Positions 25,818 to 35,086 are shown, counted from the first letter of the stretch. The stretch: 64,000 nt of DNA from Streptomyces sp. NBRC 109706 (GCF_000974485.1 NZ_BBOM01000011.1:372001-436000), one strand, 5' to 3'. The notes: generated by a model from the sequence alone, not told the origin. A program made the numbers and translations.

Positions 25818-27845
25818 ATGACCACCGAGACCGCCGTCCCCGACCAGCCGCTGTGGCGGCCGAGCGCCGAACGGGTCGCCGCCGCGCGACTGACCGCCTT
25901 CCACGGCTGGGCCGCCGGGCGCCACGGCGCCCCCGCCGTCAGACCCGACGACCCGACGGCCGGCTACGCCGCCCTGCACCGCTGGTCCGTCACCGATCTC
26001 GACACCTTCTGGCGCGCCCTGGCCGAATGGTTCGACGTCCGCTTCCACACGCCGCCGACCGCCGTGCTCGCCGACCCCAGGATGCCGGGCGCGCGCTGGT
26101 TCCCCGGCGCCACCCTCAACTACGCCGAGCACGCGCTGCGCGGCCCCGCCGATCCGGCGCTGCGCGACCAGCCTGCGCTGTTGGCGGTCGACGAGTCCGT
26201 CGAGCCACGGGCCGTCGGCTGGCCGGAACTGCGCCAGCGCGTCGGCGCCCTGTCCGCCGCCCTGCGCGATCTCGGCGTCCGCCCCGGCGACCGGGTCTGC
26301 GGCTATCTGCCCAATATCCCGGAGGCCGTGGTGGCGCTGCTGGCCACCGCCACGGTGGGCGCGGTGTGGACCTCCTGCGCCCCTGACTTCGGCGCGCGCA
26401 GCGTGCTCGACCGGTTCCAACAGGTCGAGCCCGTGGTGCTGTTCGCCGTGGACGGCTACCGCTACGGCGGGCGGGTCCACGAGCGCGCCGAGACCGTGGC
26501 GGAGCTCCGCGCCGGCCTGCCGACGCTGCGCGCGGTGGTCCAGGTGCCGCTGCTGGGCTCCCCGCTCCCCGAGGGGGTGCTCTCCTGGGCGGAGCTGACC
26601 TCGGCCCCCGTCGAACCGGTCTTCGAGCCGGTGCCGTTCGACCATCCGTTGTGGGTGCTGTACTCCTCGGGCACCACCGGGCTGCCCAAGGCGATCGTCC
26701 AGTCCCAGGGCGGCATTCTGCTGGAGCACCTCAAACAGCTGGGCCTGCACTGCGATCTCGGCCCGGGCGACCGGCTGTTCTGGTACACCTCGACCGGCTG
26801 GATGATGTGGAACTTCCTGGTCTCCAGCCTGCTCACCGGCAGCACCGCCGTGCTCTACGACGGCGCCCCGGGGTATCCGGACCCGGCCGCCCAGTGGCGG
26901 GTCGCCGAACGCGTCCGCGCCACCGTCTTCGGCACCTCGGCCGCCTATGTGACGGCCTGTGCCAAGAAGGAGGTGCACCCCGCGCGGGACTTCGACCTCT
27001 CCGCCACCCGCTGCGTCGCCACCACCGGATCCCCGCTGCCGCCCGAGGGCTTCCGCTGGCTGCACGAGGAGGCCGGCGCCGACCTCTGGATCGCCTCGGT
27101 CAGCGGCGGCACCGACGTGTGCAGCTGCTTCGCTGGCGGCGTCCCCACCCTGCCGGTCTACGTCGGCGAGCTGCAGGCGCCGTGCCTGGGCACCGACCTC
27201 GCGGCGTGGGACCCCTCGGGGACGCCGCTGATCGACGAGGTGGGCGAGCTGGTGGTCGGCACCCCGATGCCCTCCATGCCGGTCGGTTTCTGGAACGACC
27301 CGGACGGTTCGCGCTACCACGACAGCTACTTCGACACCTATCCGGGCGTCTGGCGCCACGGCGACTGGATCACCCACACCTCGCACGGCGGCGTGATCAT
27401 CCACGGCCGCTCCGACTCCACCCTCAACCGGCAGGGCGTGCGGATGGGTTCGGCCGATATCTACGAGGTGGTCGAACGGCTGCCGGAGATCGGGGAGTCC
27501 CTGGTCATCGGGGTGGAACAGCCCGACGGCGGATACTGGATGCCGCTGTTCGTGGCGCTCGTCGACGGCGCCGAGCTGGACGAGGCGCTGCGCCGTCGGA
27601 TCGCCGGGACCATCCGGGGAAACCTCTCGCCGCGCCATCTGCCGGACGAGATCATCGAGATCCCCAAGGTGCCGCACACCCGCACCGGTAAACGCCTTGA
27701 GGTGCCGGTCAAACGGCTGTTCCAGGGCGCCGAGCTGGACCGGGCGGTCAATCTGGGTTCCGTCGACGACCCGGAGGCCCTGCTCTTCCTCGCCCGCCTC
27801 GCCCAGCAGAGGGCCACTGTCAGTGACGACCGCTACGGTGAGTAA
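25818..27845 (+). CDS. Acetoacetyl-CoA synthetase (acetoacetate-CoA ligase)
   Basis: 675 residues from ATG 25818, with GGAG 6 bases upstream. It is an ANL-superfamily adenylating enzyme: VLYSSGTTGLPKAIVQSQGG (P-loop A3), FWYTSTGWMMWNFLV, SVSGGTDVCSCF (A5), YFDTYPGVWRHGDWITHTSHGGVIIHGRSDSTLNRQGVRMGSADIYEVVE (A7-A8) and PHTRTGKRLEVPVKR with the catalytic A10 Lys. Length and the N-terminal LWRPSAERV...FHGWAAGRHG block match acetoacetyl-CoA synthetases (AacS) rather than acetyl-CoA synthetase. It activates acetoacetate for PHB/ketone-body or leucine metabolism. No partner genes are adjacent. Confidence 0.9.
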   Translation: MTTETAVPDQPLWRPSAERVAAARLTAFHGWAAGRHGAPAVRPDDPTAGYAALHRWSVTDLDTFWRALAEWFDVRFHTPPTAVLADPRMPGARWFPGATLNYAEHALRGPADPALRDQPALLAVDESVEPRAVGWPELRQRVGALSAALRDLGVRPGDRVCGYLPNIPEAVVALLATATVGAVWTSCAPDFGARSVLDRFQQVEPVVLFAVDGYRYGGRVHERAETVAELRAGLPTLRAVVQVPLLGSPLPEGVLSWAELTSAPVEPVFEPVPFDHPLWVLYSSGTTGLPKAIVQSQGGILLEHLKQLGLHCDLGPGDRLFWYTSTGWMMWNFLVSSLLTGSTAVLYDGAPGYPDPAAQWRVAERVRATVFGTSAAYVTACAKKEVHPARDFDLSATRCVATTGSPLPPEGFRWLHEEAGADLWIASVSGGTDVCSCFAGGVPTLPVYVGELQAPCLGTDLAAWDPSGTPLIDEVGELVVGTPMPSMPVGFWNDPDGSRYHDSYFDTYPGVWRHGDWITHTSHGGVIIHGRSDSTLNRQGVRMGSADIYEVVERLPEIGESLVIGVEQPDGGYWMPLFVALVDGAELDEALRRRIAGTIRGNLSPRHLPDEIIEIPKVPHTRTGKRLEVPVKRLFQGAELDRAVNLGSVDDPEALLFLARLAQQRATVSDDRYGE

Positions 27846-27876
27846 CCAATAGGTTCCGAACCGTGGAGGGACAGTC

Positions 27877-28611
27877 ATGAGGCGGTACGACGACGAGGCT
27901 CGGCGCCCCGGCGGACGACGGCGCGTTCCCGGGCGTTCGCGCCCCAGGCCCGGCGGGCGCGAAGGGCGGGAGCGGCCGGGGGCCGCGCCCGGCTGGCCGG
28001 GCGCGCGCGGCGGGGCGGCCCCGGCCGGTGTCGGGGGGTGGCCGGCGCTCGCCGACGGGGCGCCGGCCCCGGCCGACCACCCCTGGCACACCTGGGAGCG
28101 CGGCGCCGCGCTGCTCGCCGGCGCCGGCCGCTGCCCCCGCTGCCGCGCGCCCCAGCGGCGCTGCGCCTTCGCCCGCGCGGCCCGCCTGCTGACCTGGATC
28201 CTCGACCGGATCGGCGCCGGCGACCACCATCTGGTGTGCAGCGTCGCCCTCCCGGACGCCCCGCTCAACGCCAACCTCGGCGTGGCGACCCGGGGGCCGG
28301 GCGCGTCCGGGGCGCTGCCGGAGCATCAGGCGCTGGTGCTGTGCACCGTGCTCGCCGTCGGGCTGGTCGCCGGCGTCCCCGGCGGCCTGGTGATGCGCAG
28401 CGAACCGGGCGCCCCACCGCCCGACGAGCGGCCCCGACAGGCGGTGCGCGGCTGGCGGTTGGCGGACGGCCGGCTGCTGCCGCTCGGCGAGGCCGAGGTC
28501 TTCGCCGCCTACTGCACGGATCCGTCCACGGGCGATCCGCTGCCCCCGGAGCCCGGCGTCGACTACCTCGCCGCCCCACGACCGCCCCGCGCCGAATGCC
28601 AGGGGCGATGA
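27877..28611 (+). CDS. Unknown protein with Arg/Gly/Pro-rich leader and Cys cluster
   Basis: 244 residues from ATG 27877 with a good GGAGGG RBS. Residues 1-60 are disordered (R/G/P). A globular part follows: HPWHTWERGAALLAGAGRCPRCRAPQRRCAFARAARLLTWILDRIG, with CPxC...C spacing that could bind metal, then DHHLVCSVALPDAPLNANLGVAT and HQALVLCTVLAVGLVAGVPGGLVMRSEPG, and a C-terminal section with RLADGRLLPLGEAEVFAAYC. I do not recognise the family. It follows the acetoacetyl-CoA synthetase gene by 31 bases and converges on ptsI. Confidence 0.55.
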   Translation: MRRYDDEARRPGGRRRVPGRSRPRPGGREGRERPGAAPGWPGARGGAAPAGVGGWPALADGAPAPADHPWHTWERGAALLAGAGRCPRCRAPQRRCAFARAARLLTWILDRIGAGDHHLVCSVALPDAPLNANLGVATRGPGASGALPEHQALVLCTVLAVGLVAGVPGGLVMRSEPGAPPPDERPRQAVRGWRLADGRLLPLGEAEVFAAYCTDPSTGDPLPPEPGVDYLAAPRPPRAECQGR

Positions 28612-28628
28612 GCCGGCGCCCGGCGCCG

Positions 28629-30299
28629 TCACTCCCCGGAGAGCACCGCCACCGCCGCCGCCCTGGCCTGCTCGGCGCTCTCCGCGGCCCTGGCCGCCGC
28701 CGAAGCCCGTTCACACTGCGCCAACGTGTGCTTGGCGAGCGTGGCGCGCACCTGCGGGATCGCCGCCGCCCCCATGGAGAGGCTGGTCACCCCGAGCCCC
28801 GTCAACACACAGGCCAGCGCCGGATCGGCCGCCGCCTCGCCGCACACGCCACAGCCCTTGCCCTCGGCCGCCGCGGCCTGTGCCGCGAACGCCACCAGAT
28901 CCAGCAGCGCCGGCTGCCACGGATCCTGCCACCGCGCCAGGGCGCCCACCTGCCGGTCGGCGGCAAAGGTGTACTGCGCCAGATCGTTGGTGCCGATCGA
29001 AAGGAACTCCACCTCCCGCAGCAGGGAGCGCGCCCGCAGCGCCGCCGCCGGGATCTCCACCATCGCGCCGGGCGCGGCCCGCAGCCCGGCGGCCCGACAG
29101 GCGTCGACGAAGGCCCGCGCGTCCTGACGGTCGGCCACCATCGGCGCCATCACCTCCAGATACACCGGCAGCCCCCTGGCGGCCTCGGCCAGCGCCCCCA
29201 GCTGGGTGGCCAGCACCTCCGGATGCTCCAACAGCGCCCGCAGACCGCGCACCCCGAGCGCCGGATTGGGCTCCTCGCCCGGCGAGAGAAAGGCCAGCGG
29301 CTTGTCCGCCCCGGCATCCAACACCCGCACCACCACACGCCCCTCGGGGAACGCCTCCAACACCTCCCGATAGGTGCTCCTCTGGTCGTCGGCCGCCGGC
29401 GGCCCTGCCCCGGCGGAGAGAAACAGCAGCTCGGTGCGGAAGAGCCCGACCCCCTCGGCGCCCGCGGCCAACGCCGCCGGCAGATCGGCCGGCCCGCCGA
29501 TGTTCGCCAACAGCGGCACCCGATGCCCGTCCGACGTCGCCCCCGGGCCCTTCACCCGGGAGAGCGCCGCCCGGCGCCGCGCCGCGCCCTCGGCCAGCTC
29601 CGCCCGCCGCCGCTCGCCCGGCTCCACCACCACCTCCCCGGTGCTGCCGTCCACCGCCACCACCGTGCCCGCGGCGATCCCGCCGGCGCCCTCGACGGCC
29701 ACCACCGCCGGCACCCCGAGCGCCCGGGCCAGGATCGCGCTGTGGCTTGTCGGGCCGCCCTCCTCGGTGACAAAGCCCAACACCAGCGTGGTGTCCAACA
29801 ACGCCGTGTCGGCGGGGGCCAGATCACGGGCGATCAGCACATAGGGCTCGTCGCTGTCCGGCACCCCGGGCGTCGGCACCCCCAACAGCCGGGCGATGAT
29901 CCGGTTGCGCACATCGTCCAGATCGGCCACCCGCCCCGCCAGATACGCCCCGGCCCCGGCCAGCAGCGCCCGATAGGCGGCCAACGCGTCGTACACCGCC
30001 CGCTCGGCCGTGCTGCCCACGCTGATCCGCCGCTCCGCGTCGGCCAGCAGCTCCGGATCCTCGGCCATCAGCGCCTGCGCCTCCAGCACGGCCTGCGCCT
30101 CGCCGCCGGCGAGGGTGCCCCTGGCCCGCAGATCCGCCGCCACGGCCTCGATCGCCTGCCGGGTCCTGGCCAGCTCCCGGGGCGTCTCCTCGGCCGAGAT
30201 CCGCCGCGTCGGCGGTTCGAGCACCGCCGTGCCCATGTGTCGGACCTGCCCGATCGCCACGCCGTGGCTGACCCCGACGCCCAGCAGCCTGGTCTCCAT
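28629..30299 (-). CDS. ptsI: PTS enzyme I (phosphoenolpyruvate-protein phosphotransferase)
   Basis: 556 residues; ATG 30299 is preferred over GTG 30302 because of a GAGG RBS 8 bases upstream. The N-terminal HPr-binding and phosphohistidine domain has GGPTSHSAILARALGVPAVV, with active-site His186. The C-terminal PEP-binding barrel has LFRTELLFLS, VRVLDAGADKPLAFL, LGVRGLRALLEHPE, MVEIPAAALRARSLLREVEFLSIGTNDLAQYTFAADR and the catalytic-Cys segment GKGCGVCGEAAADP. It transfers phosphate from PEP to HPr. In S. coelicolor ptsI forms an operon with crr (EIIA-Glc); here no crr lies upstream, and the adjacent divergent gene is the CDP-alcohol transferase. Confidence 0.95.
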   Translation of the reverse strand: METRLLGVGVSHGVAIGQVRHMGTAVLEPPTRRISAEETPRELARTRQAIEAVAADLRARGTLAGGEAQAVLEAQALMAEDPELLADAERRISVGSTAERAVYDALAAYRALLAGAGAYLAGRVADLDDVRNRIIARLLGVPTPGVPDSDEPYVLIARDLAPADTALLDTTLVLGFVTEEGGPTSHSAILARALGVPAVVAVEGAGGIAAGTVVAVDGSTGEVVVEPGERRRAELAEGAARRRAALSRVKGPGATSDGHRVPLLANIGGPADLPAALAAGAEGVGLFRTELLFLSAGAGPPAADDQRSTYREVLEAFPEGRVVVRVLDAGADKPLAFLSPGEEPNPALGVRGLRALLEHPEVLATQLGALAEAARGLPVYLEVMAPMVADRQDARAFVDACRAAGLRAAPGAMVEIPAAALRARSLLREVEFLSIGTNDLAQYTFAADRQVGALARWQDPWQPALLDLVAFAAQAAAAEGKGCGVCGEAAADPALACVLTGLGVTSLSMGAAAIPQVRATLAKHTLAQCERASAAARAAESAEQARAAAVAVLSGE

Positions 30300-30475
30300 C
30301 ACACCCGCCTCGCGTCCGCTCCATAACAGCCTAAGTCATCGCAAGTCGCCGTCGAGTCGGGGCGCCGGGGCCCCACCGCCCGCGTCCCCGCTGTCGGTGC
30401 GGCCGGCCACGGCCGGTAAGGTCGGAGCGCGTTGGCGACCGTGCGGGGCGAGTGGGTGATTGGGAGGCTTCCGGC

Positions 30476-31084
30476 GTGGAGGTCCAGGAGACGCGTGTTC
30501 AGACGGATCGGATCTGGACCATCCCCAACCTGCTCAGCATGGCACGCCTGTTGGGGGTGCCGGTCTTCCTCTGGCTGGTTCTGTCCCCCGTCTTCGGCGG
30601 CCCCAAGATGGACGGCTGGGCGCTGCTGGTGCTGGCCGCCAGTGGGGTGAGCGACTACCTCGACGGCAAGCTCGCCCGCCGCTGGAGCCAGATCAGCGCC
30701 CTCGGCCGGATACTCGATCCGGCCGCCGACCGGCTGTACATCCTGTCCACCCTGGTCGGCCTCACCTGGCGGGAGATCCTGCCGCTCTGGCTGACCGCCC
30801 TGCTGCTGGCCAGGGAGCTGATGCTGCTGGTCGCGGTCTGGCTGCTGGACCGGCACGGCTACGCCCCACCCCAGGTCAACTTCCTGGGCAAGGCCGCCAC
30901 CTTCAATCTGATGTACGCCTTCCCCCTCCTGCTGCTCAGTGACTCAAGTGGTTGGCTCGGGTCACTCGCTGCTATTTTCGGATGGGCGTTCGCCGGCTGG
31001 GGTACAGCGCTCTACTGGTGGGCAGGGATCCTCTACGTGGTCCAGGTCCGCCGTCTCCTCACGGCGGATGCCACGGCCGACTGA
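30476..31084 (+). CDS. CDP-alcohol phosphatidyltransferase (PgsA/cardiolipin synthase-like)
   Basis: 202 residues from GTG 30476, with GGGAGG 8 bases upstream. An amphipathic start RIWTIPNLLSMARLLGVPVFLWLVL is followed by the CDP-alcohol signature DYLDGKLARRWSQISALGRILDPAADR (D-G-x2-A-R-x8-G-x3-D-x3-D, here with the usual wider spacing) and about five further membrane segments. Family members transfer a phosphatidyl group to an alcohol such as glycerol-3-phosphate; the exact acceptor cannot be read from sequence. The position before the DUF881/Sbp/FHA block matches M. tuberculosis pgsA2 (Rv1822). Confidence 0.85.
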   Translation: MEVQETRVQTDRIWTIPNLLSMARLLGVPVFLWLVLSPVFGGPKMDGWALLVLAASGVSDYLDGKLARRWSQISALGRILDPAADRLYILSTLVGLTWREILPLWLTALLLARELMLLVAVWLLDRHGYAPPQVNFLGKAATFNLMYAFPLLLLSDSSGWLGSLAAIFGWAFAGWGTALYWWAGILYVVQVRRLLTADATAD

Positions 31085-31176
31085 GCAATGCCCTGGCAGC
31101 GTCGCAGGGGCCTGACGCCCGCACGTGTCGCGATCTTCCGGGGAGCCACCCCGGGCCCGGGCCCCTCCAGATGGGC

Positions 31177-31193
31177 ACAGTCGGAATGACTGT
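31177..31193. promoter_or_regulatory. Inverted repeat in the leader of the nucleotidyltransferase gene
   Basis: ACAGTC-GGAAT-GACTGT, perfect 6-base arms, 27 bases before the start codon and just upstream of the AAGGAGGA RBS (31203-31210). It may be an operator or an mRNA hairpin; no regulator is known for it. Confidence 0.35.
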
Positions 31194-31220
31194 CGGACCC
31201 CCAAGGAGGACACTTCCGAT

Positions 31221-33716
31221 ATGAAGGCCGTCGTAATGGCTGGTGGCGAAGGCACCCGGCTTCGTCCCATGACCGCGAGCATGCCCAAACCCCTGTTGCC
31301 CGTGGCCAACCGTCCCATCATGGAGCACGTGCTCCGCCTCCTGAAACGGCACGGGCTCAACGAGACCGTGGTCACGGTGCAGTTTCTCGCCTCCCTCGTC
31401 AAGAACTACTTCGGCGACGGTGAGGAGTTGGGAATGGACCTCACCTACGCCCATGAGGAAAAGCCGCTGGGAACGGCCGGAAGTGTGAAGAACGCCGAGG
31501 AGGCGCTCAAGGACGACTCGTTCCTGGTCATTTCGGGAGACGCGCTCACCGACTTCGACCTGACGGAGCTGATCCGCTTTCACCGGGAACGCGGTGCGCT
31601 GGTCACCGTCTGCCTGACGCGCGTTCCCAACCCGCTCGAATTCGGCATCACCATCGTCGACGACGAGGGCCGCGTCGAGCGCTTCCTGGAGAAGCCCACC
31701 TGGGGCCAGGTCTTCTCCGACACCGTCAACACCGGCATCTATGTGATGGAGCCCGAGGTCTTCGACTACGTCGAGCCCGACGTCTCCGTCGACTGGTCGG
31801 GCGACGTTTTCCCCCGTCTGATGAAGGAGGGACACCCCATCTACGGCTATATCGCCGAGGGGTACTGGGAGGACGTCGGCACCCACGAGAGTTATGTCAA
31901 GGCCCAGGCCGATGTTCTGGAGGGCAAGGTCGACGTCGATATCGACGGATTCGAGATCTCGCCCGGCGTATGGATCGCCGAGGGCGCCGAGGTGCATCCG
32001 GACGCCAAGCTCAGGGGTCCGCTGTATGTCGGCGACTACGCCAAGATCGAGGCCGGCTCGGAAATCCGCGAGCACACCGTCATCGGCTCCAACGTGGTGG
32101 TGAAGGCCGACGCCTTCCTGCACAAGGCGGTGGTCCACGACAACGTCTACATCGGCCCGCAGACCAATCTCCGTGGCTGCGTCGTCGGAAAGAACACCGA
32201 CGTCATGCGGGCCGCCAGGATCGAGGACGGCGCCGTCATCGGCGACGAGTGTCTCATCGGCGAGGAATCCATCGTCCAGGGCAATGTCCGGGTCTATCCG
32301 TTCAAGACCATCGAGGCCGGTGCCTTCGTCAACACCTCGGTTATCTGGGAGGCCAGAGGACAGGCCCAACTCTTCGGCGCGCGCGGTGTCTCGGGCATTC
32401 TCAACGTCGAGATCACGCCCGAACTCGTGGTCCGGCTGGCCAGCGCCTACGCCACCACGCTCAAGAAGGGCTCCACCGTCACCACCGCGCGGGACCACTC
32501 CCGGGGCGCCCGCGCCCTCAAGCGGGCCGTGATCTCCGCCCTCCAGGCCAGCGCCATCGATGTCCGGGACCTGGAGAACGTGCCACTGCCCGTGGCCCGG
32601 CAGCAGACCGCGCGCGGCAGCGCCGGCGGCGTCATGATCCGCACCACCCCAGGCGTGCCGGACTCGGTGGACATCATGTTCTTCGACGAGCGCGGCGCCG
32701 ACCTCTCCCAGGCCGGACAGCGCAAGCTCGACCGGGTCTACGCCCGCCAGGAGTACCGCCGCGCCTTCCCCGGCGAGATCGGCGACCTCCGGTTCCCCGC
32801 CAGCGTGTTCGACGGCTACACGGGATCCGTGCTGCGCGCCGTCGACACCACGGGCATCGCCGAGTCCGGGATCAAGGTCGTGGTCGACGCCGCCAACGGC
32901 AGCGCCGGCCTGGTGCTGCCCAGCCTCCTCGGCCGTCTCGGCGTCGACGCCCTCACCATCAACCCGGGCCTCGACGAGGCCCGCCCGACCGAGAGCGCCG
33001 AGACCCGGCGCGCGGGTCTTGTCCGGCTCGGCGAGATCGTCGCCTCCGCCCGCGCCGCCTTCGGCGTCCGCTTCGATCCGGTCGGCGAGCGGCTGGCGCT
33101 GGTCGACGAGCGCGGCCGGATCATCGAGGACCAGCGCGCCCTGCTGGTCATGCTCGACCTGATCGCCGCCGAACGGCGCAGCGGCCGGGTGGCGCTCCCC
33201 GTCACCACCACCCGGATCGCCGAGCAGGTCGCCGCCTACCACGGCACCCAGGTCGACTGGACGACCACATCGCCCGACGATCTGACCCGCGCCGCACACC
33301 AGGACGACGCGGTCTTCGGCGGCGACGGCCGGGGCGGCTTCGTCGTCCCCGAGTTCAGCAGCGTCTTCGACGCCACGGCCGCCTTCGCCCGGCTCATCGG
33401 TCTGGTCGCCCGCACCCAGCTGTCGCTCAGCCAGATCGACGCCCGCATCCCGCGCGCCCATGTCCTGCGCCGGGATGTCGCCACCCCCTGGGCGGTCAAG
33501 GGTCTGGTGATGCGTCGCGTGGTCGAGGCCGCGGGCGACCGCTCCGTCGACACCACCGACGGGGTCCGCGTCGTCGAGCCGGACGGCCGCTGGGTGCTGG
33601 TCCTGCCCGACCCGGCCGAGGCCGTCACCCACCTCTGGGCGGAGGGCCCGGACGACGCCGCGGCCCAGGAGTTGCTGGACGTCTGGTCGGGAGTGGTCGA
33701 CAGCGCCGAGGGCTGA
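31221..33716 (+). CDS. Sugar-1-phosphate nucleotidyltransferase fused to a degenerate phosphomannomutase-like domain
   Basis: 831 residues from ATG 31221 with an AAGGAGGA RBS. Residues 1-230 are a nucleotidyltransferase: MKAVVMAGGEGTRLRPMT, PKPLLPVANRPIMEHVL, ISGDALTDFDL, FLEKP, NTGIYVMEPEVF and GYWEDVGT. Residues about 245-375 are a left-handed beta-helix of hexapeptide repeats (VWIAEGAEVHPDAKLRGPLYVGDYAKIEAG). Residues about 380-831 follow the alpha-D-phosphohexomutase fold (VVVDAANGSAGLVLPSLLGRLGVDALTINPGLDE), but the phosphoserine loop, normally TASHNP, reads IRTTPGVPDS and the metal loop DGDxDR reads GGDGRGG, so mutase activity is doubtful. Probably supplies GDP-mannose or a similar nucleotide sugar for glycolipid or glycoprotein synthesis. 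Confidence 0.85.
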   Translation: MKAVVMAGGEGTRLRPMTASMPKPLLPVANRPIMEHVLRLLKRHGLNETVVTVQFLASLVKNYFGDGEELGMDLTYAHEEKPLGTAGSVKNAEEALKDDSFLVISGDALTDFDLTELIRFHRERGALVTVCLTRVPNPLEFGITIVDDEGRVERFLEKPTWGQVFSDTVNTGIYVMEPEVFDYVEPDVSVDWSGDVFPRLMKEGHPIYGYIAEGYWEDVGTHESYVKAQADVLEGKVDVDIDGFEISPGVWIAEGAEVHPDAKLRGPLYVGDYAKIEAGSEIREHTVIGSNVVVKADAFLHKAVVHDNVYIGPQTNLRGCVVGKNTDVMRAARIEDGAVIGDECLIGEESIVQGNVRVYPFKTIEAGAFVNTSVIWEARGQAQLFGARGVSGILNVEITPELVVRLASAYATTLKKGSTVTTARDHSRGARALKRAVISALQASAIDVRDLENVPLPVARQQTARGSAGGVMIRTTPGVPDSVDIMFFDERGADLSQAGQRKLDRVYARQEYRRAFPGEIGDLRFPASVFDGYTGSVLRAVDTTGIAESGIKVVVDAANGSAGLVLPSLLGRLGVDALTINPGLDEARPTESAETRRAGLVRLGEIVASARAAFGVRFDPVGERLALVDERGRIIEDQRALLVMLDLIAAERRSGRVALPVTTTRIAEQVAAYHGTQVDWTTTSPDDLTRAAHQDDAVFGGDGRGGFVVPEFSSVFDATAAFARLIGLVARTQLSLSQIDARIPRAHVLRRDVATPWAVKGLVMRRVVEAAGDRSVDTTDGVRVVEPDGRWVLVLPDPAEAVTHLWAEGPDDAAAQELLDVWSGVVDSAEG

Positions 33717-33770
33717 CAGCCGGGGCCGAGCGCCGGCCCGATTCGATCTACCGACAACTGGCGTGTCACC

Positions 33771-34742
33771 ATGTGCGCCATGCCAGAGCAGGAGCCCGGG
33801 GCGAGCCCACGGGCGCGCCCCGACGCCTCCATGTCGCTGCTGACCACCGTGATGGACAACACCCTGGACGAGGGGTATGCCCAGGCGGCGGCCAGACGGC
33901 GGGAGAACGGCCGGTCAGAGCTGCCGCGTGGCACCCGCGCGCGGCTCTGGCTGGCCGGCGGTCTGGTGCTCGCCGGCCTGGTGGTCACCCTGGGCGCCGT
34001 GCAGGCCAGGGAGTCGGCGCCGACCGTCGCCAGGGAGCGCGAGGAGCTGCTGGAGCGGGTCACCACCGGCACGGAGGATCTTGACCGGCTCCAGGCCGAG
34101 GTGGACGCGCTGCGCGCCGAGGTGGCCGCCAGCCAGCGCGTCGCGCTCGGCGGCGACGACGGCGAGTTCGCCGAACGCGCCGCGCTGGTCGCCCTGTTGG
34201 CCGGCGCCAGCGAGGTCGACGGCCCCGGCGTCGAGCTCTCCGTCGACGATGCCAGGGACGTCGGCGAGACGGTCTCCGGCGGGCCGAGGGACAACGGTTT
34301 CAGCCAGACGGGCCGGCTGCGCGACCGCGACCTCCAACGGGTCGTCAACGGCCTCTGGCAGGCCGGCGCCGAGGCCATCGCCATCAACGACCAACGGCTG
34401 ACGGCGCTCTCCGCGATCCGCGCGGCCGGCGACGCGGTGCTGGTCGACAACCGGCCGCTGGTGCCGCCGTACACCGTGCTGGCGGTGGGGGACGGGCAGG
34501 CGCTGCTCGACGCCTTCGAGCAGACGTCCGCCGGCCGCTATCTGGCCACCCTGCGGGACGACTACGGCATCAGGGTCAGCAGCTCCGCCAGGGACGAGCT
34601 GCGGCTCCCCGCGGCGCCCAGCCTGACCACGCGCAGCGCCCGCCCCCGGGACGAGCACGGCGCCGACACAGAGTCCGAAACCGAGTCCGAAACCGAGTCC
34701 GAAACAGAGCCCGGGACGTCATCCGAGGAACGGGAGAGGTAG
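33771..34742 (+). CDS. DUF881 membrane-anchored protein (first copy)
   Basis: 323 residues from ATG 33771 (ATG 33780 also possible; neither has a clear RBS). A cytoplasmic leader, one TM helix (LWLAGGLVLAGLVVTLGAVQA, about 63-83), a coiled-coil (TVAREREELLERVTTGTEDLDRLQAEVDALRAEVAASQ) and a DUF881 domain (VDGPGVELSVDDA, GLWQAGAEAIAINDQRLTALSAIRAAGDAVLVDNRPLVPPYTVLAVGD). The tail is acidic and contains an exact tetrapeptide repeat. DUF881 proteins flank the Sbp gene in many Gram-positives; the function is not established. Confidence 0.8.
   Translation: MCAMPEQEPGASPRARPDASMSLLTTVMDNTLDEGYAQAAARRRENGRSELPRGTRARLWLAGGLVLAGLVVTLGAVQARESAPTVAREREELLERVTTGTEDLDRLQAEVDALRAEVAASQRVALGGDDGEFAERAALVALLAGASEVDGPGVELSVDDARDVGETVSGGPRDNGFSQTGRLRDRDLQRVVNGLWQAGAEAIAINDQRLTALSAIRAAGDAVLVDNRPLVPPYTVLAVGDGQALLDAFEQTSAGRYLATLRDDYGIRVSSSARDELRLPAAPSLTTRSARPRDEHGADTESETESETESETEPGTSSEERER
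34671..34706 (+). repeat. Three in-frame 12-bp repeats coding for ESET
   Basis: GAGTCCGAAACC occurs twice and then as GAGTCCGAAACA in direct tandem, encoding Glu-Ser-Glu-Thr units in the C-terminal tail of the first DUF881 protein. The A-ending GAA/ACA codons are unusual in this genome, consistent with recent expansion by slippage. Confidence 0.7.
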
Positions 34743-34749
34743 GCCCACG

Positions 34750-35082
34750 TTGATCGCCGTGCTGGGGCTGGTACTGGGAGTCGTGATCGGGGTGGTGACC
34801 CGGCCCGTGGTGCCCACCGGATTCGAACCGTATCTACCGATCGCCGTGGTGGCCGCGCTGGACGCGGTCTTCGGCGGGCTGCGCGCCACCCTGGACGGGG
34901 TCTTCGACGACAAGGTGTTCGTCGTGTCCTTCCTGTCCAATGTGGTGGTGGCCGCGCTGATCGTCTTCCTCGGCGACAAACTGGGCGTCGGCGCCCAGCT
35001 GTCCACGGGGGTGGTCGTGGTGCTCGGCATCCGGATCTTCTCCAACGCGGCGGCCATCCGGCGCCATGTCTTCGGAGCGTGA
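34750..35082 (+). CDS. sbp: Small basic protein Sbp (DUF1290), membrane
   Basis: 110 residues from TTG 34750, 7 bases after the previous stop, with AGAGGTAGG upstream. Helices IAVLGLVLGVVIGVV, YLPIAVVAALDAVFGGLRATLDGVFDDKVFVVSFLSNVVVAALIVFLGDKLGVG and TGVVVVLGIRIFSNAAAIRRHVF match Sbp (YlxI/DUF1290), a small integral membrane protein found next to DUF881 genes. It lies between the two DUF881 genes in a tight operon, as in M. tuberculosis Rv1823-Rv1825. Confidence 0.9.
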   Translation: MIAVLGLVLGVVIGVVTRPVVPTGFEPYLPIAVVAALDAVFGGLRATLDGVFDDKVFVVSFLSNVVVAALIVFLGDKLGVGAQLSTGVVVVLGIRIFSNAAAIRRHVFGA

Positions 35083-35086
35083 CGCC

